The notes beneath the pieces are model-generated. The model made no database searches. It had not been told where the DNA came from and was given only the letters and a program-made list of their open reading frames with translations. The position numbers and the translations under genes were made by a program. DNA of 64,000 nucleotides from assembly GCA_026168455.1 (NCBI GenBank), contig CM047430.1:22896735-22960734 (forward strand). The letters run 5' to 3'. This document shows, piece by piece, positions 38,949-51,579 of this stretch. Each line of letters starts with the position of its first letter. Position 1 is the first letter of the stretch. The stretch is from Theocolax elegans (Eukaryota > Arthropoda > Insecta > Hymenoptera > Cerocephalidae).

Positions 38949-39427
38949 TAAAATTTGAATTTTCCAACTATTAGAAAAATTCGTGAATTTATTGCTTTTT
39001 TACACTATAAGTTATATGATAAATGATTTTATTGATCTTTACAAGCCAAAGAAACATTCCTCACATCTCAAGTAAGGCGGACTGTATTAATACCAGCCAC
39101 TTTAGAAACCTCACAGGGTGAGTGTTTGAAAAAAGACTAAGACAAGCTAGGTCAACAAAAATATAAAATTTACTTGATTGTAGTATAAAATTAATAAAAA
39201 TTTAAGACGGAAAAAAAAAAAATTCCGTCTTATTAAATTTTTATTAATTTTATACTACAATCAATTAAATTATATATTTTTGTTGACCTAGCTTGTCTTA
39301 GTCTTTTTTCAAAAACTCATCCTGTGAGGTTTCTAAAATGGCTGGTATTAATACAGTCCGCCTTACTTGAGATGTGAGGAATGTTTCTTTGGCTTGTAAA
39401 GATCAATAAATTCATTTATTATATAAA
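38949..39427. mobile_element. Palindromic foldback insertion, about 480 bp
   Basis: Arms of about 190 bp (39023-39210 and 39229-39416) are near-perfect complements around an A-run centre (39212-39226), with AGACGG and CCGTCT next to the loop. The insertion is flanked by TTGTATATACTT on both sides (38936-38948 and 39428-39440 region) and is absent from the paralogous copy at 51900. That comparison gives an empty site and shows it is a mobile insertion. It carries no coding sequence. Confidence 0.85.
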
Positions 39428-39429
39428 TT

Positions 39430-41098
39430 GTATATACTTATTTAATCTTAGTCAATTACACAAGAGTTTATAGATATTGAACATATTTCTACATAATACT
39501 GAAACAATTAAAAAAAATTAAAAATAATCGACATGATAAAACTTACACTGGAGTAAGGAATTTTAATTTTAATTTTAAATACGTAGTAACACATATATCA
39601 TTACTTACAATATTTCCACACTATTCCTGTAAGAAGCTACATCAATCTAGTAACAAATGTGTTATTTTTCTACCAGAATAATATTTTCAACAACAAAAAT
39701 TACAATATAAAATTATTCTTTGACCATTATACATATATTTCATGCTTTTTCATGATGTTTCACGGAAAGGAGATGAAGAATTTAAAATTTAATACAAAAT
39801 TACTAAACTCTTTTTTATTACTAAATTCTTTCAAACAAATAATTATACGTAATAATTGAATTTATAAAAATTTTTTTCAGATTAAAATTCTGGCTAAAAG
39901 ATTTATTTCCACATTTTATTAATTTTGTTTTATATTAAAAAATCTTTTATAAAAAAGAATATTAGTAATTGCAACCAAAAAATATAAATGATATTATACA
40001 ATTACAATAATATAAATTTACTATTATATTAAAGTGGATCGACTTTTGGTCTCCGGTTCTCCGGTTCTCCGGTTTTTTAAAAGTGCATTTTTTTTACTTT
40101 CAAAGTTTTATTTAATTGGACTTTACATTTTTGGGCCGTACATTTTTTGGGTCTTACATTTTTGGGCCTTATTAATTTTGGATCTTACCTTTTTGGGCCT
40201 TATAAATTTTGGGCCTTATAGTTTGTTTGAACAAATAGATATTAACTACTACGTCGATATTATTACCAGAAAATTATCTTAATAACAATAATTAAATTAA
40301 CATTTGATTACGTAATTAAATTTAATAAAATTTCAACACTGGAACATACAATAAATCAAATTAATTTTTATTGTTTATTTTACAAACTTATTTTTGCAAA
40401 AATTTCAAATTACAATTATTATGTTATTAAATTAAATTACAATTATTATGTTACAATTGTACTCTATTCACTTGTAAAATTTAATTTAATATATTTTTTA
40501 AAATGAAAAAATGAAAAAATGATAAACTTAAAAATAAAAAAATTAAAAGCTTAAAAATTTAAAAATCTAAAAATTAAAAAATTTAAAACGTCTAAGTATA
40601 TAGAAAAATTACTTATGTGAGGCTTAGAAAACGGGAAACTAATTTTGATGAACAATTTGGTAGTAATTTTATATAATTTTATAAAAACTGTAAATGACAA
40701 TTTTTGTGGTTGATTTACATTCCGAATAGAGGTGAATGTTTTCCTTCACATTTTTTTTATTTGTGTTTACAAATTTTGGGCCTTATAAATTTTATATGTG
40801 CAAATACTTGCATACATGAGTATATATATGTACACCTGCCCGGGAAAACTATATATTGTATAATTCATAAGATATATTTTTTCAATGTATCGTTTTTATT
40901 GTTTATATAATTTATAAATTCAGCAAGTATTCATCGAAATCATCTTTAACAGAAAAATTAAATTATATCATTAAATATTAAATGTATAATTAATTAAACA
41001 TTAGATAAAATATTAAAATAAATATTACTGTTTTTAAAATGCCATTTAGAAGATTTATATCCAATATGCATATTGTCACATATTATTGATATTATATA
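39430..41098. other. AT-rich stretch with short repeats
   Basis: 39430-40015 is paralogous to 51905-52490. At 40046-40070 CTCCGGTT is repeated three times, and at 40120-40220 a TTTTGGGCCTTA-type unit of about 20 bp recurs about six times. The rest is AT-rich with no gene. Confidence 0.55.
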
Positions 41099-41470
41099 CC
41101 GTAAGGTACCCAATTGTTGATCATGAACCAATTTCTGATCAGTGTATTATTTCAATAAAATAATAAGATTTACATAAATCTAAACGTTGCTACGCACAAT
41201 TTGAAGATTAAACAATCAATTATTGATTAGTAGACTTAAATAGAAAGTGGTATATGTACCGAAAATTTACTGATCAGAAATTGGTACTTCCCGCTTTTTT
41301 TTCTTAGATTCTTGCTTACTTTAAAAATGGCAGCTATTTTGTTTTTCTGAGATGGCTAAAAGGAAGTTTAATACTTATACTTTCTGTATCCGTCAAAATA
41401 TATACAATTATTAGCCTTTTTAATTCCGTGCAGATTTGCCTTAATTGATCAACAATTGGGTATGTGACGG
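41099..41470. mobile_element. MITE with 25-bp TIRs and TA duplication
   Basis: The left end CCGTAAGGTACCCAATTGTT is answered on the minus strand from 41470 by CCGTCACATACCCAATTGTT. A TA dinucleotide lies immediately outside each end. A second inner inverted pair (CAATTTCTGATCAG and CTGATCAGAAATTG) lies just inside. At 372 bp with no coding sequence it fits a mariner-type non-autonomous element. Confidence 0.75.
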
Positions 41471-41749
41471 TATGTTATATCTGTAACAAAAAAATTTTTA
41501 TTATTAATTATTAATAAATTGACAAAGTCAAAACTATACCTTTTAACTTAATCATTAAGAAATACTACTGCATTTTTTATTATTTCGATAGTCTTAATAA
41601 ACTAATCAGGATACTGAAATACAAAAAGACTTATTATATTTAAAACAATAATAATTTAAAATGAAAATTAGATAATTTTATACTATACTTTGTGACTTTA
41701 ATCGCATGAAATGCCATTAGGAATATAATATGTTATTGATATAATATTA

Positions 41750-42125
41750 ATTGGAATGCTACTGCTGGTTGTTGTTTTTATTCAGTGTAGCATTCATTGG
41801 ACTGCTGCCCTTTGTTATTTTGATTCAGCGCTGCATTCATTGGAATGCTGCTACTCTTTGTTATTTTTATTCAGCGCTGCATTTATTGCAATGCTGCTGC
41901 CGTTTGTTATTTTTATTCAGCGCTACATTCATTGGAATGCTGCTGCCCTTTGTTTTTGTTTATTCAGCGCTGCAGTTATTGCAATGCTGCTGCCGTTTGT
42001 TATTTTTATTCAGCGCTGCATTCATTGGAATACTACTGCCGTTTGTTATTTTTATTCAGCGCTGCATTCATTGGAATACTGCTACTGTTTGTAATTTTTA
42101 TTTCGCGCTGCAATCATTAGATTGT
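41750..42125. repeat. 46-47-bp minisatellite, about 7 copies
   Basis: CAGCGCTGCATTCATTGGAA or variants recur from 41825 to about 42105 at 46-47-bp steps, with TTTGTTATTTTTATT between. All frames stay open, giving long false reading frames. Confidence 0.88.
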
Positions 42126-42195
42126 TGTTGTTCATTTTTTTTTAATTTTTTAAAGATTTAGCATTTATAAATTTTTTAGTTAATTTTGTTTTTGT

Positions 42196-43830
42196 TTATA
42201 ATATTTCTTTGTATACAATGTTCTTAGTGTATGTTTTGATTTTATTTTTTAAATTATTATCTTTAATTTTTGCATGATTTTCTAGCAAAATTTTAAAATT
42301 TTTCCTACTTTTAGTTCTTGAAAGAGCAACATATAATTGGCCGTGACTAAAAACTGGTGATGGCAAATACACACCCACTTCATTGTACGATTATCCTTGT
42401 GATTTATTAATTGTCATAGCAAAACCTAAACGAATGGGAAATTGTTTACGACGCATATTAAATGGTATTTCTTCTTTGGTTGGTGACAATGCAATTCTTG
42501 GTAATAATACTAATTTTCCAGAATTATTTCCGTTTACAAATTCTGCTTGAATTGAATATTTCATCAGGTTTGTTATTGATAATCTGGTTCCATTACAAAG
42601 ACCTTCGTTTAAATTTATATTTCTAAGAAGAATTATAATAGCACCAATTTTTAATTGTAATTTATGAGGTAGAAGTCCATTAGGTGTCAAAGTATTTAAA
42701 AATTCTACAGGTAACATAACATCAAGATTTTCTCCATTATCATCTTCTGCTGTATCTATACTTAAGTATTCAACACTTTCACCTTCCATTATAGCTATTA
42801 ATTTATTGTTAATATCGATTATATCATTATTTGTTGGTGCCAATATAACTTTATCATTTAAACTTTGTAACAATGAGACTCATTTGCTACAAATTAAAAA
42901 AAAGGAACGGGCGTCAGGTCTTAAACCCGAGCCCCTTCGGATCCGAAGGCGTTCACGCTACCACTACGCTACGCCCGCAATTGGTCGTAGCTGTACTTTT
43001 CCACGTCTTCTGCTTACCGATACGCGCGCCATATACCAAGTACCGATTCTTGCGCTGGCCGCGTCGGTACTACAGAGCCCTAAGCGACGGGGATCTGCTC
43101 TCATGCAGATTCACCACGTCACAACTTTTATCATTTACTTTTATTTTGTTTCCAAAAATTTCAACAATGATGGTGTTTTCTTTTACCATTATGTCATTAG
43201 GTATTTTAAGTAATTCATTTTCTTCTTCGAAAATATTTGCACGTTTTCCTTCACCGACATCCAGTAACCAATCTTTAAAATTGTTGTCGTCTTCTGTTAC
43301 TCGAAGATTTTTATTCAATGTCATGCGATTAAAATTTTGCCATAAATAACTGTACTTTACTGAATTTTCAATAACATCAATGCGACTTCCATGTCGAACA
43401 ACTGGTAATGTTTGTCTAAAATCTCCTGAAACAAGCATAATTTTATCACCAAATATTTTTTTGTTGTTACATAAATCTTGAAAAAGACGATCGACCGTTT
43501 CAAAAGCAAATTTTGAAGTCATAGATATTTCATCCCGTATTATTAATTCTACTTCTTTTAGTGTTTTACCGTCTTTTGAGTTATATTTTATATTGCATGT
43601 AGTATTTTCTGTAATATTAAGAGGTAATTTAAATGTTGCATGTACTGTTTTTCCATTTTTTAATAAATTTGCTGCTATTCCTGTCTAAGCAACACATAGA
43701 AATGGTATATTTGAAAGATTTAGATAATGTATCAAAACGTTCTGTAAATAACTTTTTCCACTTCCTCCTGGTCCATCTATGAAAATACAATTTTCTTTTT
43801 TGTTCTTTAAACATTCTAAAATATATTCAT
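42196..43830 (-). pseudogene. Helitron Pif1-type helicase, broken
   Basis: From 43830 downward: Walker A GPGGSGKSYLQN (about 43780), Walker B-like DEIS near 43530, FAFETVDRLFQDLCNN, then SGDFRQTLPVVRHGSR. After the tRNA-like insertion come KVILAPTN, HKLQLKIGAIIILLRNIN, FPIRLGFAMTINKSQG (motif V) and GVYLPSPVFSHGQLYVALSR (motif VI). Order and motifs are those of Helitron helicases. Stops near 43681 and 42390 and an insertion at about 42875-43120 disable it. Confidence 0.88.
42875..43120 (-). mobile_element. tRNA-related SINE-like insertion in the helicase
   Basis: A GC-richer 245-bp segment interrupts the helicase frame. On the minus strand it holds TAGCGTAGTGGTAG (A-box-like, about 42970-42957) and CGGGTTTAAGACC (B-box-like, about 42932-42920). 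It is closed by CGCCCGTTCC and a T-run. The acceptor-like GCGGGCG and CGCCCG pair suggests a tRNA-shaped fold. TTATCATTTA occurs on both sides (42851 and 43128), but both copies are also coding, so a target duplication is not certain. Confidence 0.6.
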
Positions 43831-43833
43831 AAA

Positions 43834-44875
43834 TTATTTTTTTTGGTCTTTTAATGAATTGACTTTATTTTGAAAATCATTAAATGCATAAGTTTCTTCA
43901 TAGCATTCCGTTATGTCATCAGATTTGTTTATGTGTGTAGTTATATGTGGTAAATTAAAATCATTTAGAGAATATCCATTTATTTGTAAATTTCTTTGAA
44001 TTATATTTAATGCTAAATTTTCACCAATATTTTTTTCTAATTTTGGACTATAAAATAAATATTTGTATTTTTCATATAAATTTCTTGCATTAATAGGATT
44101 ATGAAAAAGACAAATAAATGAAAATAATTCACAAAGGGAAGTAGAAAACTGTACTTGTGTTGCTTCTTCTAAACATCTATCCCATTCATCATCTTCATTT
44201 ACTAATCGTTTAGCAATAGCAGCTTCGTAAAATGAAGGATATATAATACCATTGATTGTGCGCAAATCTTCAAATGAAGTAGCTCCTTTGACATTCAAAA
44301 GTAATAATCTAATAAAATATCTTGATCTATTTTTTGGATTAACTAAATACATTCTACTTAAAATAAGTTTATTAAATTTTTTTCTTTTATTCCATTTTTT
44401 TAATTTATTGTCAAAAATACATAATGAATTGGTATTTCAGAATATAAATAGTTTTTTGCATCAGAATCGTTTTTATTTAATTTAAAATATGCAGTTAAAG
44501 TCGTTTCTAGAATTTTATTTATTACTTGTTCTTCTTTTCCATCTTTAAAGTATACTTCTTGCTCATTTTCATCGTGAATTGCTAATCTTATAATAGCATG
44601 TGATATTTGGTGTAAATTATATTCTAGCAGTCTGTGCATAGCTTCTGGTGGACATAAATACCTTGTATTTATATATTGTTTTATTTCATCATAATCACAT
44701 TCTTGACTATCAATTTTTCATTTTCGTTGGAATTATCGTTAAAATTGATATGCATATCACGTATTTCAATAAATGCACAGTCATGTCCTTTGTAACAATA
44801 TTTAAATAAGTATTTTATACATTGTACAGTTGAACATATTTCTACGTTGATATGGAAATTAAATTTTAAGAGCAA
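43834..44875 (-). pseudogene. Helitron middle region between Rep and helicase
   Basis: Fragments in different frames: KYLFKYCYKGHD (44875-44681; the two-Tyr Rep motif region), HRLLEYNLHQISHAIIRLAI with YLYSEIPIHYVFL (44639-44400), and FIRLLLLNVKGATSFEDLRT with NGIIYPSFYEAAIA (44352-43834). All are typical Helitron segments in the right order. Stops and frameshifts separate them. Confidence 0.85.
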
Positions 44876-44999
44876 ATAAGGATTATATGGAACGACAAAT
44901 TGGTTATCAGCTATTTTTACACCATTTCTACTCTTAAAATGATTTTTTTTGCCATCATCTCTTCGTATATAAAATGGATATCCGGGTGATCCAAAAATT

Positions 45000-45262
45000 G
45001 TATTTGAATTATACTTCTTAGGAAAACTTTATGTACATTTTTGTGTAGTTTTATCCATGCAAGGAGAATTCAAGTTTTTTATTCCGCAAGGACCATGAAT
45101 CATGAATTGTTTTACAATACTGTGTAAACGTGGATAAATTTCTTCATTTGGAATTTCTGCACTTATATATTCGTCGATTATTTCAGGAGTTTTAATTTTT
45201 TCATTTAGAAACAAAAGCATATGTATATGTGGAAGTCCTCGCTTTTGAAATTCAATGCCTTA
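45000..45262 (-). pseudogene. Helitron Rep (HUH) domain fragment
   Basis: EFQKRGLPHIHMLLFL carries the HxH metal-binding motif of rolling-circle initiators. It is followed by YPRLHSIVKQFMIHGPCG and a zinc-knuckle-like CMDKTTQKCT. The N-terminus is missing: upstream sequence turns into the foldback element at 45349. Confidence 0.85.
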
Positions 45263-45348
45263 AAATATATGAAAATTAGTGATTTTATGAGGTTTATGAG
45301 GCATAACTTACACCAGCGGTTTGCTTGGCCAATAATCTAACCACCGTC

Positions 45349-46392
45349 ATTCGAAAGCTCTCAAAAAATGTGATCTTTTGAGCGGTATTAGATCAAAATT
45401 GATTGTGGCGTGGTCGCCTTTTTTTGATAATCAATTTTTCCGGGAGTCCTATCTCTATGAGATTTTAAAATCAAGAATTGTAACCCGGACAAATAAATTC
45501 TAACGATTATTTTGAACCAAAGTTGTAAGTAATGTTTTTTCAAAAAAATCAATAGATTTTGAGATAAATGGCTTTGAAAATAGCAATTTTTCTAAAAAAT
45601 TGAAAAATTTCCATTTTTCACGATGGACTAGCTTTTTGTCAAATTATTATTAACACCTAAAAATTTTTTTCTATTTTCTGGAAGATATTTCCAGACTGTT
45701 CTCAAAATTTGGTGCGATTTAAAATTTTTATCGTACCACTTGACGTGAAATAGCCCATATACAAGTAAAATGAAAATAATAATTATTATGTAATAGGGGA
45801 TTCCAAACTCTACGCAGCACACTGCCCTATAGCTCAACGCACACACTCAGTACGAGCTCTCTTTTGATTCGTCTCGCTCAACGGTCGATGACGTTCCTCT
45901 TTTACTCGTGACGCACAACGAGACGTTGGAGGCGCTACACGAACTTCGGGCGGTTATTCACGCATACTCTTAACATATATATATGGGCTATTTCACGTCA
46001 AGTGGTACGATGAAAATTTTAAATCGCTCCAAAATTTGAGAACAGGCTGGAAATATCTTCAAGAAGATAGAAAAAAAATTTTAGTTGTTAAAAATAATTT
46101 GCCTAAGAGTAATTCCACCATGAAAAATGGAAATTTTTCAATTATTTAGAAAATTTTCTATTTTTAAAGCCATTTACCTCAAAATCTATTAATTTTTTTG
46201 AAATAACATTACAAACAACTTTTGTTCAAAATAATCTTTAAAATGTATCTACCTGGGTTACAATTCTTAATTTTAAATTCTCGAAGAGATAGGGCACTCG
46301 AAAATATTGAATATCAAAAAAAGGCGACCACGCCACAATCGATTTTGATCTAACACCTCTCAAAAGTTCACATTTTTTGAGAGCTTTCGAAT
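45349..46392. mobile_element. Foldback element, 415-bp inverted arms
   Basis: The left arm (45349-45765) and right arm (45977-46392) are complements (ATTCGAAAGCTCTCAAAAAA outside; TACCACTTGACGTGAAATAG near the centre). The unique centre (45766-45976) is GC-richer than the arms. No coding sequence. The arms are about as diverged as an old insertion. Confidence 0.8.
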
Positions 46393-47020
46393 GGCTTAAA
46401 TAAAAACTAAATAAAAGTATCAGTAACTAACAATAAATAGTATATTTTAGTAATATTAAGTAATAATAGTTTCATATTGTTTGAATGCAAGTATACGGTT
46501 AGTCTGTTTTTTTTCATAAAATGCATTCGCTCTCTTTTTTTAAGAAATTTGCCTAAAAACACCATAACTTTGTCTCAAATGCTCTGCCGCACTCAAACTT
46601 TGCATTATTTTGAAGGTAATTAATCATCGATGAATTGGATTTTTGGATGAATAAAATATTTTTGATCGTACAACCCTTTTTTTTACTATAAAGGTTTTTA
46701 TTGATTATAACTATATTCAAAGTTTTAAAATAATATAAATGAAATATTTCAACTGATTCTTCTTGAAATTAATAAACTTTTTCAAATTTAATGTATATAA
46801 GAAAAAATTGTTAGATTTTGAGTTATTAAGTGATAAACATGGCCAAAAAGTCAATTTTTTCAAAAAATTCGATTTTTTGATTGGCTACAGCTTTGATACT
46901 AATTGTAATTCAGGTCTAAAAATTTAGCTACACTCTATTCAAGTAGTTTTTTACTGATTCCATACATTAAAACAAAATTCTATTTTTTAACTGGATCACT
47001 TCACATGGAATCTTCCATAT
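46393..47020. other. AT-rich spacer
   Basis: No gene. CTGGATCACTTCACATGGAA (about 46991) recalls the foldback centre motif TTTCACGTCAAGTGG, so part of it may be a related decayed element. Confidence 0.4.
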
Positions 47021-47190
47021 GTATATAATATATAATTTCGGTCTCAATCGAACTAAATGCTTTAAATTAAAATAAAGCGGGCCTATCGTACTCTTTGTCC
47101 ACCACATTATCGTCTCTTTGTTTGATAGGCCCGCTTTATTTTAATTTAAAGCATTTATTTCGATTGAGACCGAAATTATATATTATATAC
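47021..47190. mobile_element. Compact hairpin MITE, 67-bp arms
   Basis: 47021-47087 and 47124-47190 are near-perfect complements (TTTCGGTCTCAATCGAA outside, AAAGCGGGCCTATC inside) around a 36-bp loop. The TATATAATATATAATT ends are AT-only, so target duplications cannot be resolved. Confidence 0.85.
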
Positions 47191-48560
47191 TTAATAAGTT
47201 ATTGTTTTAATTAAAAAAAGTTGTGCGTTAAAATTAGATTATTAGCTATTAGATAACAATTGTAAAAGGGTGATCGGAATTACACCATACTTGCGAATTT
47301 TTACACCTTGGCAGAAGGTGTTTTTCGATTTTTAACTATTGGATTATGTACTACATAAGATAATAAAATATACTTGATAAATATAAAACACTAATCTTAA
47401 AGATGTTAATTACTTCCAGACTGATTTAAGAATTTTATTATTGCACCAACTTATTTTATTACATTTGTTAATTAAATAGTAACAAGAAGATTCTGATCGT
47501 CTAAAACCCATACTTACAAAATTAACAACTTTTTGACGATGTTTTATAAAATTAAAAATTATTAATATGCTACTATTTGGAAATATATTTTTTAGGTCGA
47601 AAATAACGTTTTATATAGTAATAAAAATAATGAAATTAATTTAAAATTGTGATCATATATAAAAAATACTTGACGGGTTTTTATGATATATTCGTCATGA
47701 ACTTTAAAAAAATTCATTAATGATATTTATTACTTTTAAATAAACGATACAGAAGTTCATAAACTAAATATTCGCTTAGAAGGATTCATAAGTAGTTAAT
47801 TAGTAGTTAAAGTTCCTTAAACCGATCACATATTTACATGATTTAAAAAATGTTCAAAAAGAATTATTATTATTAACTTATTCTTTTTAATTATTTTATA
47901 ATTATTTTTATATGTCATAGCAATTATTCAGTTTACTTACCATATTTAATAATACAAATTTATCGCAGAAGAACATTCAAAAAATTAATTTTTATCCCTC
48001 ACCGGGATTCGAACCCGCATGCGCATGCAACAAATGGAAACGCTGTATACAAACGTATGCATATGTTTGTATTAAGTGTAAAAATCATTTAGGAATATTT
48101 TCAACTTCAACACGTATAGGAATACTTTTATTATAGTCCTGAGTGACATATGAATATAGTTATATTGACTTGAATAATTTCAAAGAAAAAAATTATACTA
48201 ATCATGTCTGGTGACTCGACTTGAATATAATTTTATAGGGTAAAACAATACTTACTAGGAGAGTCTCACATCTGCGGAGATCTTTACCAAACTCTAGGAT
48301 ATGTTAGGGTATTTTCTACTATAAAAATATGAAGAAAGCCGGAGTTACAGATACTAATACTCTATTTTACGATATATATAAGCATAACACGAAAAATTTA
48401 ACATATGGCATAACGCCAAAAATACGAGGCTTTGATTGCACCTGTATAACTCAAAGACGAATAAAGTTGTACATTCAAACCTAAGTTCAGAAAACAAACT
48501 GAGATCAAATAGATATTTTAAAAAGAAAGAAACTTAAATATTTTAATTTTATCTTAATAT
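47191..48560. other. AT-rich spacer with a tRNA-like scrap
   Basis: Mostly unassigned. At 48000-48028 the minus strand holds GCGGGTTCGAATCCCGGTGA, a perfect tRNA T-arm/B-box. No matching A-box or acceptor stem is seen, so it is a tRNA-derived SINE fragment at best. 48258-48345 is the second copy of the dispersed repeat noted at 33811. Confidence 0.5.
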
Positions 48561-48567
48561 CTTAAAT

Positions 48568-48607
48568 TGACCGAGGGAGCGTCAGCGACTGAGGTGTTTG
48601 TTGCTAG
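48568..48607 (+). mobile_element. Helitron-like 3' terminus, plus-strand copy
   Basis: GACCGAGGGAGCGTCAGCGA leads to GTTTGTTGCTAG at 48607 with T next (48608). It is the inverse orientation of the termini at 36888 and 38722. Confidence 0.5.
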
Positions 48608-49610
48608 TTGAATATTAATTATAAAAGTTATTTTGATATTACACTTGATATTACATTAAAAAAATGAAAGAAAAATAATATTTTAAATTTTTTAACCACC
48701 TTCCTCACGCATATTACATCTTAGAAATAGAGGTTGATGAAAAATGTTTGTAAATAAATCTATATATATGTAATAAAAAAAAACGTATCGTCAAATAAAA
48801 TATGTATTACATTAAATTATATATATTATATTATATATGTTATCAAAATTTATTAGAGTAATAGTACTGTTTTAGTCAGTGTTCGTATTACTGTGATCAC
48901 TTTTTATTACCGAAAACCCATATAAAATATTTTTGGAATTCTTCTACTAAACCCCCCTCTTACCCCCTACCACTCAATCATTACATGGGGGATAAATTAA
49001 GACTGGTTGTCATATTCAATGTTGACCCTTCCTCCCACCTTTCTTCATCTTTAAAATAGGGGATAAAAAAGAGTGGTGGTCATATTGTTATTCACCTGTA
49101 CCGAAACCCCTAAATTATTTTTGGAATTCTACTAATTTTATTTCCCCCCTCCCTCTCTTGCCCCTCCTCCATCTAGCAATAAATGGAGGATAAATGAAAA
49201 GTGATTATCATATCGCTATTCACCGTAACCAAAAACCTCATCTTAGTTTTTTTAGAATAAAAAGAATGGTCGTCATATTCTAATTCATATATACCGATAA
49301 CCTCAATAAAATATTTAAAAAATGTTCTAATTTTACCCCCTGTGATAAAAAAACAGAACGAATCATCAAATAAAATATATGTTACATTAGAATATATTAT
49401 TTAAGCTATTAAAAATTAGACTGACAGTACTGCTTCAGTCTATGTTAGTATTACTGTGACCACTTTATTTTTACATTATTTATGTATGTAGTGACTATTA
49501 TTTATTATTAATTATTTATAATATTACTTATAGGTATGTTCTTAATATAATAATTTACTTGGTACAAAAATATACAACCATTGGAGTATTGGCAAAAGTG
49601 CTTACACACT
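48608..49610. repeat. Duplicated block with dimeric minisatellite, copy 2
   Basis: 48608-48900 matches 53850-54140. 48900-49340 holds the 118-bp minisatellite (about 3-4 monomers). 49350-49610 matches 61497-61790, including GACTGACAGTACTG and TATAGGTATGTTC. No gene. The stretch 49280-49300 is the uninterrupted version of the MITE insertion site at 54357. Confidence 0.75.
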
Positions 49611-51565
49611 TTTTTAATATTTTATCCCGTAATTAGTGGAGTTATCCCGGAATACCTCACGAATTCCGAAATATCGAGGAAATCCCGTAATTAGTGAAGT
49701 ATCCCGAAATATCCAGGAAATCTCGTAATTAGTGAAGTTATCCCGAAATAACTCAATAACTCCCCAAGTATCCACTAAATCCCAAAATTAGTGAAGTTAA
49801 CCCGGCATACCTCAACAATGACCGAAATATTAAGAAAATCTCGGAATTGGTGAAGTTATCCGGGATTACCTCAAAATTTCCCGAAATATCGAGGAAATCC
49901 CGTAATTAGTGAAGTTATCCAGGCATACGTCAGAAATTCCCGAAATATCGAGGAAATCCCGTAATTGGTGAAGTTATCCCGACATATTCACTAAATCCCA
50001 AAATTAGTAAATTTATCCCGGCATACCTCAGAAATTATCGGAATATTAAAAAAATCTCGAAATTGGTGGAGTTATCCCGGAATACATAAAAAATTCCCGA
50101 AATACCACAGAAAATCCCGAAATACCATAGAAAATCTTGAAATAACCAGAAAATTCCGAAATTAGGGAATTTATCCCGAAATACCACAGAAAATCCCGAA
50201 ATATCCAGGAAATCCCGAAATTGGTTGATTAACCCGGAATGCCACAGAAAATCCCGAACATCCAGAAAATCCCGAAACATATCCAGGAAATCCCGAAAGT
50301 GGTGGATTTATCCCGAAATACCACAGGAAATTCCGAAATATCCAGGAATTCCCGAATTTGGTGGATTTATTCCGGAATACCACAGAATATTTCGAAACAT
50401 CTAGGAAATCCCGAAAGTGGTGGAGTTACCCGGAATACGTCAGAAAATCCCGAAACATCCAGAAAATCCCTCAATTAATGAATTTATCCCAAAATGTCAC
50501 AAAAAATCCCGAAACATCCAGGAAATTCCGAAATTGGTGGATTTATTCCGGAATACCTCAGAAAATCCCGAAACATCCAGGAAATCCCGAAATTGGTGGA
50601 ATTATCCCGGAATACCACAGAATATCCCGAAACATCCAGGAAATGCCGAAAGTGGTGGAGTTATCCCGGAATGCGTCAGAAAATCCCGAAATATCCAGGA
50701 AATCCCGAAATCGGTGGTTTTATCCCGAAATACCACAGGAAATTCCGAAACATCCAGGAAATCCAGAATTTGGTGGATTTATTCCGGAATACCACAGAAT
50801 ATCCCGAAACATCTAGGAAATCCCGAAAGTGGTGTAGTTACCCGGAATACGTCAGAAAATCCCGAAATACCATAGAAAATCTTGAAATAACCAAAAAATC
50901 CCGAAATTAGGGAATTTATCCCGAAATACCACAGAAAATTCCGAAACATCTAGGAAATCCCAAAATTGGTGGTGTTATCCCGAAATACCACAGGAAATTC
51001 CGAAACATCCAGGAAATCCAGAATTTGGTGGATTTATTCCGGAATACCACAGAATATCCCGAAACATCTAGGAAATCCCGAAAGTGGTGGAGTTAGCCGG
51101 AATACGTCAGAAAATCCCGAAATACCATAGAAAATCTTGAAATAACCAGAAAATCCCGAAATTAGGGAATTTATCCCGAAATACCATAGAAAATTCCGAA
51201 ACATCTAGTAAATCCCGAAATTGGTGGTGTTATCCCGGAATACCACGGAAAATCCCGAAATATCCAGGAAATTCCGAAATTGTTGGAGTTATTCCAGAAC
51301 ACGTCAGAAAATCTCGAAACATCCAGGAAATCCCGAAATTGGTGGAGTTATCCCGAAATACCACAGAAAAACCCGAGACTTGCAGGAAATCCCAAAATTG
51401 GTGGAGTTATTCCGGAATACTTAAGTAAATCACTATCTAAAAAATTACCGAATTATTAAGAAAATCCCGAAATTAGTGGAGTTATCCCGGAATACCTCAA
51501 AAATTCCCGAAATATCCAGGAAATCCCGTATTTAGTGGAGTTATCTCGAAATTTCCGCAATATCA
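49611..51565. repeat. 59-bp satellite, array 2
   Basis: About 33 units, for example CCCGTAATT starting at 49899 and CCCGTAATTGG at 49958, exactly 59 bp apart. Unit consensus in pieces: CCCGAAATATCCAGGAAAT, CCCGTAATTAGTGGAGTTAT, CCCGGAATACCTCAAAAATT. In the middle (50080-51430) units have switched to GAAATTGGTGG and ACCACAGAAAAT variants, and a longer higher-order unit repeats there (for example near 50880 and 51120). Confidence 0.92.
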
Positions 51566-51579
51566 GTGTTAACCCTTCC

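Noticed and set aside
41751..42161. 136-codon frame rich in CYFYSAL
   Set aside because: Product of the 46-47-bp minisatellite; all three frames stay open.
48000..48028. tRNA gene candidate
   Set aside because: A perfect B-box/T-arm is present, but no acceptor stem, anticodon arm or A-box can be placed upstream.
50239..50910. Three overlapping frames of about 140-150 codons rich in RKSRN and IPK
   Set aside because: They are the 59-bp satellite read in three frames; the unit length is not a multiple of three and no domain is present.
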